A DNA stretch of 64,000 nt from Microvelia longipes (Eukaryota; Arthropoda; Insecta; Hemiptera; Veliidae): NCBI GenBank assembly GCA_018340805.1, contig JACMZG010000008.1, positions 19,707,118 through 19,771,117 on the forward strand, read 5' to 3'. Within the stretch, counting starts at the first letter, position 1; each line of letters opens with the position of its first letter. A model generated the notes under the pieces. The model had not been told where the DNA came from. It made no database searches and saw only the letters and a program-made list of their open reading frames with translations. The position numbers and the translations under genes are program-made. Shown in pieces: positions 31,897 through 43,465 of this stretch.

Positions 31897-32470
31897 AGCA
31901 ACATTGTGGCCATCTCAGAACAATAACTAACTTTACATGAAACTATTACAGACTACTTAAAACCATTAAAAATTACATAAAAAGGTTCTAAATAACTAAA
32001 AAACTTAAAAGAACCAAATCACAGTAAAGTACAACATTTGGTTAATTATTGGAAACACAATATCTCATTAATTTGAAATATTTTATCTCAAATTAATCAA
32101 ATACAATATCTTAAATTTATGAGATATTGTATATTTGACACAATATAATTGTGCGAGAGACACCAAGGAAATGTAACAGCAAAATGCAATGCTACATCTG
32201 GAACTGTTCCCATGTTAGCATTGCATTTTGCTTGTTCATTTCCTTGGTGTCTCTCGCACAATTATGTGTCAACTATTCATGTTTTGCAAACTCGGTAGTA
32301 TCAAAAATGATAGTATTGTATATCATTAATTTATTACTTTACTGTGATTAAATTTTTAAGTAATTTAGAACCGTTTTATGTAATTTTTAATGGTTTTAAG
32401 TAGTCTGTGATAGTTTTATGTAAAGTTAGTTATTGTTCTGAAGATGGCCAAAATGTTAGCTGAATAATTA
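31897..32470. repeat. Long inverted repeat (about 140-bp arms) hosting another element
   Basis: Left arm 31897-32035 and right arm 32328-32470 are complementary (for example TTAAAACCATTAAAAATTAC and its complement), about 90 percent by eye. The right arm ends with TTCTGAAGATGGCC, stem, GCTGAAT: a worn CTGANGA/GAAA layout. The centre holds an HH-B-family hairpin (32137-32270) and another small inverted repeat with ACAATATCTCAT arms. Confidence 0.75.
32137..32310. mobile_element. HH-B family sequence arranged as a hairpin
   Basis: GTGCGAGAGACACCAAGGAA and its complement form about 60-bp arms (32137-32200, 32208-32270). The right side continues with CATGTTTTGCAAACTCGGTA as in the 15.5-kb element. 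The ribozyme region itself is absent. A 66-residue frame over it is incidental. Confidence 0.7.
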
Positions 32471-32475
32471 AAACA

Positions 32476-34663
32476 AATTAAATTTTAAAACATATAGAAT
32501 TAAAGCCTACTGTTATCTATATATTACTAGCTTGAAATTAACCTTCCGTGTTCTTTTTCACTATCTATCTACTTATTTTATTTTGACTAAAATTTTGTCA
32601 CTTGTCACCCTCTGTTTCTTTGTTTTCATTTCTTATTAATTATTATACATAGGCTTTACGGGATGGTTATACATAGGGTTGATTCTTTTCCCTTTAAAAG
32701 AACCTTATGTTTCAAATTTTCCGTAGAGAACAGGTTAGAGAGTCTGGCTTTCCTAATCAAAAAGAGCTTATCACCCTGTGTTCTACGTCGTTTTGAATTG
32801 GCTTTCACAACTCGCTATATTAGGACCATTTTTACCTCAATTCAAAAGATTTAACAACAAGCGTTTTAAGTAGAGAAAATATCTAGCGTATTCCATTATA
32901 CGCTATATAGGTAAGGAATAGTATTACAGTACGTTTGTAGTTATATTATAGCAATTTAGATTTATCTTAATTTAGTAGCCGTAAATTGGTTGTTAAATAG
33001 ACCAAAAAACCAGAAGAAGATAACCGGTGAATTTAAAATCGAAATAAAATAAATAATAGGTTCTGTATTTAGATTTATTTATTGACTTAAAGAGAAGGAA
33101 GAGTATTGAGAGAAATATAAGCTTTATAAAACCAGCAAGACTCCCTGGTCTTGCAGTTATGCTTTAGTGCTGTTTTATGTGTTTCTTTGACTTCTGATCT
33201 TATATATTCTAATATTGAGGAAAGAGGTTTTCCATCTAATTTATCTATTATTTGGCGGAATAATCTAAAGTACTAAGTACTTTGGCGCGTTTTTCTTTAG
33301 AAATTATTCTCAAAAGAAACTTTTGAGTATCCTAGCCCAATATCTGTTTTCTTTTAATTACACAAAATTTAATTCAAGCGTTCTTTGGTTGGCCTAATTT
33401 TAGTAAAATAAGAGCATTATTAATTATTATTAAATTGAAAATTGTTTATCAAATATAACTTTAAACTCTAAGCTTAAATTTCCACCACAAGTTGTTTTCG
33501 AGAAAATTTATGTCCGACAGCTCAGTTCCATTCCATATATCCTGACTCTAAAATTTTATTTAAATGACTACAATAGTCCGAAGATCATTAATACATAAAG
33601 AAATCGTTATAAAGAAAAAATGAAGCATGCTGTCGACCATTTCAACAACAAAAACATTTTTCCATCTCTGCTTTTGTAATTCTCTAAACTCAGAGAGCTC
33701 TCCCAAGGGAGAGAAAGAAGGGAGAAAAAACTTTACCTCCCTCACATCCAAGAAACCCAGAGACACAAGAGAAAAGCATTTTTCCACTTGTTCGCACTGC
33801 TCATCTACTCTTTCTGCTAAAAATCCTTTTTTTACGAGAATTCTTCTTTTTTTAATTTAGAGAGGTTGATCATGCACAATGATTGCTTGAACGATATTGA
33901 TTCTTCTTCTAATAGGTATTTGAATACTTCTATAAATAACCAAGATTCAAAAATTGCTGATAAAATTCGAATTCATATATTGCTTTATTTTTATAACGTA
34001 AAAATGGACTGGAGATGAAAAATAAAAAGGTTTTGTATATTTTTAACCCTCGAGCATACTCTTTAAGTTCTCTCTATCTATATTGGAAGGTAAAATAAAA
34101 TTATGTCTATTCACGTTTGAAAAAAAACTTCACAGGATAGGTTTTGATCCAACTTGACGTTTATTTTTGTTTTTTGGCTTTATTCTTGCTGCCAATATGA
34201 CAAACATAAGGTATTTTAAAAACCAGAAATATCAGTAAAATCCACTTGGGTGAAATTAACTGATATTAATGTATAATTTTTAAAATACGTTTGTTGCGTA
34301 TGATAATAACTTTATGGTCATCTTATGTCCATTCGTTAGAAAATGGCCACTACCAAGTACTACCCACACCGATTACCCAAGGCAGTAACCACTTGGGTTT
34401 ACAAATACAAATCAATTTTTGCTCCAGAAGGCTGTTTTGTACAGGATTTTAAAGACGGCAAATTTTCCACAATACCAACCGACAGTAATAACGATATTTA
34501 TTTTATCGCTCAACAATTTACTTTCTTACCTTACATATGGATGAGGAATCCACATATATGGGGATGTATATTTGTAGATATGTATTGTTCGTAGTTTAAA
34601 GTAAAAAAATTATTTTTCTTTTTTGTTTTTACTTTCCTTAATTTAAACCTTCGATTTCGGCAC
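32476..34663. other. Unassigned, no convincing gene
   Basis: Open frames of 63-83 residues occur (32663, 33560, 33627, 34343). The one at 34343-34594 (start MATTKYYPHRLPKAVTTW) has a balanced composition for 50 residues, but I recognise no family and see no splice or promoter context that would support it. Confidence 0.35.
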
Positions 34664-34855
34664 CGGAGGTCCGGGGTTCGCAGCCCGGGCTATGCTCTAA
34701 GATTTTATGAATAGTATTTGTATTAAAATGATTTCGCCAACTTTAATTAATTCTTAGAGTGTAGTAGATGCAACCCACCTGAGGTGGTTCCCGCAGGGTG
34801 ACCCTGATGGGCCGAAAGGCCCTAAAACGGGCGTTTATTATTATTTATTATTAAT
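34664..34855 (+). mobile_element. SINE-2, plus strand
   Basis: GGAGGTCCGGGGTTCGCAGC is a tRNA-like variable-loop/T-arm with a B box. After an AT body comes the conserved 3' domain ACCCACCTGAGGTGGTTCCC, GCAGGGTGACC, GGGCCGAAAGGCCC and a (TTA)n-type tail. No A box is visible upstream, so the tRNA half is 5'-truncated. Confidence 0.8.
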
Positions 34856-34984
34856 TTAAACCTTAGGTATTAAGGAAAAGTGTTGTTTCCGTCTAAAAAT
34901 TTGAAACTGAGATTTCAACACAATTATTAAATGTGTTTAATAATTGTAATGCGTTTGTAATGTGTTATTTTTTTATGTGTTTTT

Positions 34985-35115
34985 TTTTTGCTTCAGGTTG
35001 TTTAGGACCTTTTGAGTGGTTTTATCAAGTTATCTCTCCGTATAAATGTGCCTCCATAAACATACTCATCATTCAGGTGTGTTTATGCTAGAGTACTAGA
35101 AAGTTAATACATCGA
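34985..35115 (+). repeat. REP-C head fragment
   Basis: GCTTCAGGTTGTTTAGGACC, TTTTGAGTGGTTTTATC and GTGTGTTTATGCTAGAGTAC match the first 130 bp of REP-C. Confidence 0.6.
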
Positions 35116-35342
35116 TCCTGGAGATAAACAAGTAAAAAAGTGAGACACGTAGTGCCCAGCGTTTTATAATTAATAGTATGGACGCTTAACTCATACTTGG
35201 ACAGCTTGTTTTTTTAAACACCTCGAAATTTACACCTCGGAAATTTACGAACACCTCGTTCGTAAATTTCCGTACATTGCACATCTCTGAATATGAGATA
35301 TGTGAGAATAGGGACATTTTTATCAGAACCTGCGCAGCCCCC

Positions 35343-35430
35343 GCTCCACTACTTAACTGTATTTGAACCCAGGTACCCAGAGTTTGAGTGCTCGTATTGA
35401 TTCCGGACCACTGCCATTCAACTCAGAGGC
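35343..35430 (-). mobile_element. tRNA-like SINE head, minus strand
   Basis: On the minus strand GAATGGCAGTGGTCCGG (A-box-like) is followed about 45 bp later by CTGGGTTCAAATAC (B-box-like). The spacing and boxes fit a tRNA-derived promoter; no cloverleaf good enough for a functional tRNA is seen. Confidence 0.5.
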
Positions 35431-35731
35431 CCAAAAAACATGGTAAACGACACCCTATTCGAAATATAATTTTCTTCGACCATAATTTTTTGTGGTTTTT
35501 TCAACTTTTTGATCACTTAGAGTGGTCAAATTGACTTCCGACTAGTTTTATTCGATTCACCGCCCAAACATACATAGAAAACGACACCCTACTCGAAATT
35601 TATTTTTTATCGACCTAAATTTTGGTTATTCGGTAATTTACAATGGTTTTTTTGACTTTTTGGTCACTTAGAGTGGTCGCATCGGCTTCGGACTGGTTAC
35701 ATTCGATTCAGCGTCTCAAAAACATAAGTTT
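35426..35731. repeat. Two diverged tandem units of about 150 bp
   Basis: Both units contain AACGACACCCTA, TCGAAAT, a T-rich stretch, TTTTTGATCACTTAGAGTGG or close variant, then CTTCCGACTAG or CTTCGGACTGG and ATTCGATTCA. Similar ATTCAGC text occurs near 1350-1390. Confidence 0.75.
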
Positions 35732-35874
35732 TGACCTATTTTGCGGCAAAAAATGTTAACCCTGAATTTTGCTATTTTTTAAATAATTTTGCTGATTCTG
35801 CAAACAGGGTTAATGACGTCACAAAAACCTGGTTTTCAATAGGGTTCGTGTCAGTGTTCGGCCGGTCTTAAATT

Positions 35875-35975
35875 CAAGACCTCCCATGTGTATGGATAGC
35901 CTCATGTTGAGGTCCTCCCCCGGCTGGATTTGATCCCTCGACCTTCAGGTCGAAATTCAGCGCTCTACTACTCTA
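35875..35975 (-). mobile_element. Second tRNA-like SINE head, minus strand
   Basis: The minus strand reads AGTAGTAGAGCGCTGAATTT, CGACCTGAAGGTCG, then GGGATCAAATCC. This is A box, an anticodon-arm-like hairpin and B box at tRNA spacing. The acceptor stem is not closed, so it is a tRNA-derived repeat, not a tRNA gene. Confidence 0.6.
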
Positions 35976-35976
35976 T

Positions 35977-36180
35977 TCAAATAAATAAATAAATCTTTAT
36001 TTGCATAAATACTAATACAAGTACAATGGCAAATCGTCAAATATACAAAAATTATATAATTAATATATTAATTATATTCCTTCTTGTAATTTTAATAAAG
36101 AGCCTATTTTTAAATTGTTTGTAAAACTGTTCAGTAGAAAATGTGAAATATAAATAAGATCCTTTTTTCCACACAAACCT
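35977..36180 (-). mobile_element. LINE 3' end with (ATTT)n tail, minus strand
   Basis: On the minus strand an open stretch (FSTEQFYKQFKNRLF near 36120) resembles the last residues of LINE RT proteins. It is followed by a short 3' UTR, GCAAATAAAG, and ATTT repeats at 36002-35977. Confidence 0.5.
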
Positions 36181-37429
36181 CTCTTGACGTATATTTTGGA
36201 TGTATCTGGTTTCAACATTAATTAACACAGCAGAGATCTTTTTGACAATAAAAACTAAACTATGACATTTAAATACAAAATTAATAACCCCGACAAAAAA
36301 TGTTTCCTTCGTGTCTCTTTATATGAAAACTAAAATACGTTTTTCAGCCTGAGGGATTTTATTTTAGCGATGATATTTTCCGCCAGTTTTTTACTTTAAT
36401 AATTTTTAGCTACCATTTTTTATTTAAAGTGAACACACAAAAAATCATCTCCGTTTTGTTACTTGTTTTTAGGTTAAACGTTGAATTTTGGGTAGAAGGA
36501 AAAGAAGAAAAATAAAGAGGGGAGATACTTTTGTATGTTTTTTAATTAAACATCTCTTTACTAGAAAAAAGCTGGATAAAATAAAAGAAGAAACAAATAA
36601 AAAATTAAAATAAAAAGTATAAAGTAGAGGTAGAAAACTGAAAAGAAATATTTAGATAAATAAAAAAAGTTTGTTTGAGTTTAAAAGAACCAAAAAATAT
36701 AGACTTCTTTTTGTTTAAAAATTAATTTTACTAAAAATAAGTTATGTTTGATTGAATACATTTAGGTGTAACGTAATGGTTTCTGAACACATCCTTACAG
36801 TTATATTATTATTTGTTAAACAAACATTTATAATTTTTGCCTCAATTATCGTTTATCAATTGACATATATAACGATGAATATGCTGTGGAAGGAAGTAGG
36901 GGGAAAGTAAGTTAGGTGGGGTTAGCGCGCACTCAGGTAGGTAGAGAGGGGATGAGACAGCGCACTCTCTCGGTCAGTAGATGCAATTAACTAAGATTAA
37001 CTCGTTTTCCACCTCCTCAAGTTAAAGCCTAAAGTAAATCTCCTTTTTTTAACTACTTAGTAACAAATAAATATAAAAATGTTGCTTTTCTCGACTCAGA
37101 AGAAAACGTTTTTCTTAATAATTCTTTTAACTTTCTAAAAATTTGATGTAATTATTAAAACTTTTTTTAATAAAATATTAATTAATGTTTTTAATATTGG
37201 ATTACTATCTGTTGGATGTTTAATTAATTAAACTGTTAATCATAATTTAAGAGGTCTTCTATAAAAATAATCTTGAACTTATCTCAAAAATTATATCTCT
37301 ATAAAATATTAATGTTTATAATCCTTCTTTATTTTATACTCATTACAAGAATAAATGTTATGATAAACATTCTTATATGGTTATAATGGTTATTATTCAT
37401 ATATTTTTTGGTCAACGTGAGGGAAACGA
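36181..37429. other. Unassigned, no gene seen
   Basis: Very AT-rich with one GC-richer purine patch at 36890-36990. No coding signal. Confidence 0.4.
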
Positions 37430-37900
37430 GATTTTCTAGAGGAAAGGCTTTATCCTTCGAAATCAATGCAGCCAACCTCTGAAGGAGGGTGGCTTCTGAT
37501 CATCTGAAGGTTAGTCTGCCTTACTTGTGACTTTAATTTGAACCAAAAGAAATTTTGGGAGCAAAGTCTAGCTCATAGTCCCGGCTTACCGACATCTCGA
37601 TTGAGGCCTACTGTAATTCTGGAGCTAAATCTCTCCGTCAGGTGCCAACCCCCAATCGGCAATGAGCATTGGCGCCTTTGCATGAATAGGTTTCCATCAG
37701 GGTCCCTACGCATAGTCGGCTAACTTTTGAGCAGGGGGTGGGGGGCTTCTAAGAATTATTATTTCTTCTAGTTTCCTGTTCCTGTCAGGAAGGAGGGGCT
37801 GTAGGACCATCGATGGTGGATGTCTCGTTGACTGCCCGGTGTTGTAATGAAGTGCCTCGCAGTGCTTTGAATACCAAGAGATACTCCAAGAGGAACCCAC
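37430..37900. other. GC-richer island of unknown origin
   Basis: About 470 bp distinctly richer in G and C than its surroundings, adjoining the palindrome at 37901. Short frames on both strands (61 and 64 residues) have no recognised motif. It could be a fragment of a mobile element 5' region or of an exon. Confidence 0.4.
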
Positions 37901-38110
37901 CCATCTGGTGGAACAACGAGTCTATCTGGTCGCACTGCAGCTCTCCTGGTCTTCTAATTCCGATGTAAAATGGTTTTCAGCAAAGACTAACCACGATCAC
38001 AATATATATTGTGATCGTGGGAAGTCTTTGCTGAAAACTATTTTACATCAGAATTAGAAAACCAGGAGAGCTGTAGTGCGACCAGATAGACTCTTGGTTC
38101 CGCCAGATGG
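37901..38110. repeat. Palindrome with 105-bp arms and no spacer
   Basis: Arms 37901-38005 and 38006-38110 are complementary with roughly nine mismatches. The centre is AATATATATT. The mismatches argue against a fold-back read artefact. No target duplication was found. Confidence 0.9.
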
Positions 38111-38129
38111 ACCACACTGTATATATAGC

Positions 38130-38151
38130 CTTATATATATATATAATTATA

Positions 38152-38218
<67 letters not shown>

Positions 38219-38231
38219 CTGTGTGTGTGTA
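38130..38231. repeat. (TA)n then (GT)n
   Basis: TA run with slips, then six GT dinucleotides. Confidence 0.95.
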
Positions 38232-38766
38232 GGGCTAGTTCTAATATATTTATTAGGTAAGATAAGTTTTGTCTAATATTGATAAAGATATAGAGATCCT
38301 GACAAGGTTCTCACCACGAGGGTCTTCTCCACTACCTTCTATTCGCTGTGTCTACTTCTGCTTTCTGAGATAGCCACCACGACTTGGCATCTGCTGAGAA
38401 GTCTCCAAGAGCTCTCGCTAGGGAGGTGTCATATCCTAAGGTAAGCACGCTAGCCGAGTAAACATCTCTATGGTGATTTAGATTTTATCTTCTTCTGCTC
38501 CAAACTTTTTTTTATAGCCGTCTTCTTTTCTCTTGAATTTTTAGCGAATTTTCAGAAAAAAAGAGCTTTTGAGGTTAGGGCCATGGAGAGGGGTGGAGGT
38601 TTATTTGGAGGACTCACTAATCAAGTGAGTACGATTTCCATGGCGCACGATAACTTTCAAACGATTTTGCATCTAAAAGAAGCTTGGTACAAAAATCTAC
38701 CTGATTAATGTCCAGAACCCAATTGTTTTTGAAAAGTGTATTTATTATTTTTTTATATTATTATTT
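38232..38766. other. Unassigned, no gene seen
   Basis: GC-richer to about 38470, possibly the continuation of the island at 37430-37900. Confidence 0.35.
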
Positions 38767-38850
38767 ATTTACTATTACTATTACTATTACTATTACTTTA
38801 CTATTACTATTACAATATTACTATTTATTATTTTACTATTATGACTCTGA
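38767..38850. repeat. (ACTATT)n microsatellite
   Basis: About a dozen ACTATT-type hexamers with shorter variants; it yields a false threonine/isoleucine-rich frame. Confidence 0.9.
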
Positions 38851-39305
38851 AAAAATAAAAAATCACAAATTTTTAAAAAAATATTTAATCTGGCTAAAAT
38901 TAAATAAATCTAAATTACTTTGTATTTTAAACTCATGCGCCAAGTTGAATTTAAATATGTTTGTTATTTATGATTTTATCGATTGACATATACAACCTTG
39001 TGTAAACAAACCACGAATTTCAACTAATCCATTTGGAAATGTGTTAATATTATGGCAATATGTGTTATTTATAGTTAAGATTCCTTCTCAGGTTTGTGAT
39101 GAAGCATCAGTTATTTCTTTATTATAAAGCAATTTTTTGGTTGAAACCCTCCAAGTTTTTCTCACGTTTTTCCGAGAAACCATTATTTAATTGTTTTAGA
39201 GTAGTAGCTAGTGGAGGCCAATGATGAATTGCAATACAAATTGTATTTTTTGGCCCAACAGCTTTTATTATTTACCATCAAAAATAAATTTGATTTAATG
39301 CTTTT

Positions 39306-39790
39306 CTATCTAGACTGATCAACGTCCACCGATCGATCATCTTTATTTCTATAAATCACTATGGTAATTGTAAAAATATTAAACCTTTGAGAAACTTCTA
39401 CCATTCTCTTTCCTTTTTCAATTTTCTTTTCTACGTAGTTTTCTATGCCTTCCTCACCTACTAATGCTTTCCAATCACCAATAATGCATGTATACTGGCA
39501 TAAGTTATCTTCCAGAGCATTTCGCATGAGAGTAGAAGATATCCTCTTCATTTTCAGCAGCTGCTGCTGTGGGTGCATACTCTTGTATACATTTTAATTC
39601 TACCACTTCCTCTCTTTTGTGTTTTCAGAATAAGTTTTGATACTCTTGAAGAGTAGGATTAAATATATTTTGTATAGGTTTTATTATAAAATTAATAATA
39701 AAAGCTGTTCCTTCTTGATTTTTGTCTCCACTTTAAAAAGAATCAGATTTTAATTCTAAAATTTCTACGCCATTTTTTTTACCTTCATAT
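39306..39790 (-). pseudogene. Endonuclease relic of an RTE-like LINE
   Basis: Minus strand, in two frames: GDKNQEGTAFIINF and QEYAPTAAAENEEDIFY (39760-39540), then CIIGDWKALVGEEGIENYV and RMVEVSQRFNIFTIT (39500-39340). The order YAPT, GDWN-type motif, VG-E and R-VE-C corresponds to APE endonucleases of RTE-type LINEs. GDWK replaces the expected GDWN, so the catalytic asparagine is lost. Stops and frameshifts interrupt it. Sequence upstream to about 39920 is glutamine/lysine-rich and may be more of the same element. Confidence 0.7.
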
Positions 39791-40513
39791 AACTCTATAA
39801 TATCCAATTACATTTTCTGAAATTCAGATATTAATTCTATCATTCTTTATTTTAATTCACCAATTTTTGTAAATTGTTTAGTTCAACTTTTAGTTTTGTA
39901 TTCTGGTTAGACTGTTGTGTCTTAACAGAGGTAGAAATATCTCTCTAGTTAATTATCAAATAATTGCTATGTTCAAATGTAAGTAATTGACTGTATAGTT
40001 CCTTTTTTTGTAAGATAAATTTTACACCCCACATTAATGGTATTATTAAGGTCTGTTTCAGCACCTAATCACTTTGATTCTGCGTTTATTATATTTATTT
40101 ATTAATTATTATTATTCTACTGCTCAGATTATAACGGCAAACTGGAATCGGAAGCTCGCATTTTAGAGTTAATTCGTTATTTCAAAGGAAATTGTTTGGT
40201 TATAACGGTTTGGGTTAGTTATAGGATTTTAATGTATAGCGCCTTAAATGTAATATTTATACCTGCTGTCACATTACGTATGTGTATTGTTGGCTGCAGT
40301 ATCGCGATTTGCAACGCTTCGAGTAAACCTCTCTTCTTCGTGTCGGATACTGTATCTCAAATAATATTCTCTGGAGTTTGGGCTAGGATCATTTCATGAG
40401 CGTAAGTTTTAACGATTAGCTTGCAGTAGAGGACTTAATTATAGGAGATGTAGTGTATTCCTTTTTACTGAATAAACTGATGATAAAATCAAATGACTAT
40501 TATTATCAATTGT
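39791..40513. other. Unassigned, no gene seen
   Basis: Possible 5' continuation of the LINE relic, then ordinary sequence. The 67-residue frame at 40196 is unremarkable. Confidence 0.35.
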
Positions 40514-40830
40514 GACGACAATAGATATTAAATGATGATTGTTATCTATTTTGACGACAATAGGTATTAAATGATGATTGTTATCTATTGTGCGACGACA
40601 ATAGATTACTAATGACGATTGTTATCTATTATGCGACGACAATAGATATCAAATGAAGATTGTTATCTATTGTGAGACGACAATAGTTATCAAATGCCGA
40701 TTGTTATCTATTATGCGACGACAATAGATATCAAATGACGATTGTTATCTATTGTGCGACGACAATAGATTACAAATGACGATTGTTATCTATGATGACG
40801 ATAATAGATATCAAATGATGATTTCAGGCA
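40514..40830. repeat. 41-bp minisatellite, about 7.5 units, each able to form a hairpin
   Basis: Units begin GACGAC at 40514, 40553, 40594, 40635, 40676, 40717, 40758 and 40797. Within each, ACAATAGATA and TATCTATTGT are complementary arms around a spacer of about 15 bp. Confidence 0.95.
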
Positions 40831-41040
40831 AACTGGCCCCATAATCGCTTTTGGTTTTCATCATTTTTTGAATTCCCCTAGGCTTGATGGGAGTTATTAT
40901 TATATACGTTAGGTGAGAAGAAAGGTTGTTTCTGTGTTTGTTTGAGATACCTTCACGGACTTAAAAATTTCGTAATTAACAGCTTATAGGTGCTTAGATG
41001 TAAATTAGATTGAGCATAAATTGAGCTTTCAATTATAGCA

Positions 41041-41200
41041 TATAAATAAATAAATAACACCTTTATTATTTTCTTTTACAAAAAAAATCAAAATATAAAA
41101 ATTGGCAAAAAACAAGAATAGAAAGTAAAAGGGGCAAGGCTCAGATTTAAACTGATCTTCCGCCTGACCCTGATAAAAGTTACAACTATAATACTTTTAG
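41041..41200 (-). mobile_element. LINE-type 3' end with (ATTT)n tail, minus strand
   Basis: ATAAATAAATAAATAACACC at the left edge is the complement of a microsatellite tail. The adjoining sequence includes AAAGGGGCAAGGCTCAGA on the plus strand. No RT residues identified. Confidence 0.5.
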
Positions 41201-41571
41201 TTAAAAGAGAAAAACAAAAAAAAAATAAGGATTAAATTGTAAATAAAATATAAGCTATCAATAACATACATAAAATTGAAATATAAAAACAACATAATTT
41301 AAAATAATTAAGCTATTATATCTTTGTGTAGTAATAACAATAGAAATATTCTTATTTTGAAAACATTAAACTATCAACTTTCAGTCTTTAACAAGTAAAA
41401 TATGGTGATTAACAAAAATAAAAATAATAATACTTAAATTAAAATTAAAAAATCAAGAGTAAAAACATAATTTGTAAAACTAGAATTTAAAAAGGTTTTG
41501 AAAAAAAAACAGTTTGAGCAGTTCTACTTTAAAGGGACTTATAAATTATTTATTTATACAAAATAGTTATT
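41201..41571. other. Unassigned, no gene seen
   Basis: Extremely A-rich on the plus strand. Confidence 0.35.
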
Positions 41572-41793
41572 TATGCAACAAGGGATGAAAGTAAGTTTTA
41601 CAGCTCAAGTTAAAGTTTCGTCCTAAGGCAGCGCCGAAGGAGGAAACTTCATTAGCTCACGACGCCGGTAGGCCGAGGGAGATAAACTAGTTAGCTCCCG
41701 AGGCTTGCCGAGGGAGTTAACTAACATTTTGGCTCCCGAGGATTGACGAGGGAGATAATACGAGAGCTGAAAACTTTCATCTCTTGTTGCATA
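41572..41793. mobile_element. MITE with about 32-bp inverted termini and GC hairpin core
   Basis: The left end TATGCAACAAGGGATGAAAG and the complement of the right end, TATGCAACAAGAGATGAAAG, match with one change and continue to AGCTC. The core has three roughly 45-bp blocks of the type GCTCCCGAGG-CTTG-CCGAGGGAG, each a GC-rich hairpin. 222 bp, non-coding. Confidence 0.85.
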
Positions 41794-43351
41794 TTAAATT
41801 TTATCTACCACTAGAGAACTAATACTAACAACTATTAATATATTCTTCAGCTCCTTAATTGTTATTGTGTTAGTTTAGTTTTTTACCATGTCAATTACTC
41901 TGATGAAGAGAGCATAAAGCCACTATCTTCACATTATTTTATTGTAAGCTGTCAATAGAATAATGTGAAATAATATATTTATAATTTAAACATTAGCGTG
42001 TGTATATTGTATATTCTACCCGTAGTACGAACATAACACCGAAAAAAATTCTAAAAATTTCCTAAAATTCCTAAAAATTTTACTAAAAAATGCTGTCAAG
42101 TTGGCAACACTTTCACTTTTCCTCCCTAGGGAGTAAAAGTAAATTTACAGTGTGAGATAACAAGACTGTAAGTAGAACTTACAATACAAGGAGTAGATAA
42201 AATAATTAAAGAAAAACAATATAAATAAAAAAATTGCATAAAAAGCATGCGATACTTTTACTCTCTACAAAAAAATGGGGTACGTATTTAGTAGAGAACC
42301 TATTAACTATAAAAAAGGTAATAATAAAAATAAAAATAAAAATAAAAAAAATTGAGGAGTGAAATTTATCAAACTTAACAATTAATATTTATACTAAAAA
42401 AGAATAAAAGAAAAATTAGTCAATTAAATTTAATATTTTACTTTAATAAAATACAAACCGAATGGAGTTGGCATGGAAATATTTTTAACAAAGATAAAAG
42501 AGATAATAGTAATTAAAAGAGAAAATAGTATGCAGAGTTAATTTCAAAAGAATAATCAGTTTTATCCTAATAAATAAGCGTACATCCTATGAAAATCCAG
42601 AATAAAATGAGCAACAAATAGTAATACTACTATGTATGTGTATGTAAATAAGAAGGTAAGGTAAAGTATGTGAAGCATAAATAAGAATTCAAGTAAAAAT
42701 AGTAATGTTGAGCAAAGAAGACAATATTTAAACAAGCGGCTTGTGGACCTGTGTTTTTTATTAAATTTAAATCTGAATGTTTATATTGTAAATAGAGTTT
42801 ACCTTTCTCACTTTAATAATTTCACAAACTTGATAGTTAAAGTTAATGGTTACAGTGTTGTTAGATTAAGTTGACAAGTTAACAGACTAAGTATTGATCT
42901 AAGTCCCTTCTCTCTCTCATCTTTAGCTCACCCTATCGTTGTTTTCAGATTTTCTAATAAACCTTCAGTCTAAAAGTGTTAAAACAGCAACTTGTAGGCA
43001 AGTGTTTTGAAACTTTAATATCCTGTTGATTTTAGAATTTTCCTTATTCCTTGATTAACTAAGCTACTACTTGGTATTAAAACCCAAACAAAATACCAGA
43101 TTATCCTATTTTCTTATATTTGTGAAAAAGTCATTAATTGTAGTTTTTACTGAACTTAGTTTTTACTAAAGAAGAAAAGTTGATCCTTCGAATAATGAAA
43201 CAAGAGATATAGAACAACATAGCTACGACTCGAAATACCATACTAATTTAGGGCAAATATTGTCTCATTATCGATTTCGGAACCGAAAAGATTATAAGAA
43301 GAAATAAAACTAAACAAGTTTTCGTCTCTCCACTCATTATAATTACTAATA
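41794..43351. other. Unassigned; possible worn snapback at 41820-41990
   Basis: CTGATGAAGAGAGC near 41902 and the pair CACATTATT/AATAATGTG at 41930-41975 suggest a degraded snapback element, without a GAAA box. The remainder is AT-rich without recognised content. Confidence 0.35.
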
Positions 43352-43391
43352 CAAAGCCGAATTTTAACCGTTAACGGTCATCATCAGTGCC
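43352..43391 (-). ncRNA. Degenerate hammerhead motif in a Penelope-like fragment
   Basis: Minus strand: GGCA, CTGATGA, TG, ACCG/TTAA/CGGT, then TAAAA where GAAA is expected, then TTCGGCTTTG, AT spacer and GTGGAGAGACG (43326-43336 region). The core half and stem II are perfect; G12 is replaced. The surrounding fragment is about 43300-43420. Confidence 0.55.
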
Positions 43392-43465
43392 GGTGAGTAT
43401 TAAAAAAGTAGATCAGTAGTCTACCATAGAGTTTAATGGTACAAACTTGAAAAGATTATATTCAA

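Noticed and set aside
34343..34594. 83-residue plus-strand frame with balanced start
   Set aside because: No recognised domain, no neighbouring exon-like signal and a length within chance expectation; left as unassigned.
35875..35975. Possible tRNA gene on the minus strand
   Set aside because: A and B boxes and an arm-like hairpin are present but the acceptor stem does not close; it fits a tRNA-derived SINE head better.
37901..38110. Assembly fold-back artefact as explanation of the palindrome
   Set aside because: The arms differ at roughly nine positions, including an indel-free mismatch pattern, which a fold-back read would not produce.
40514..40830. Regular direct repeats with internal dyads, superficially CRISPR-like
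   Set aside because: There are no unique spacers: the whole 41-bp unit repeats. The context is eukaryotic, and no cas-like gene is present.
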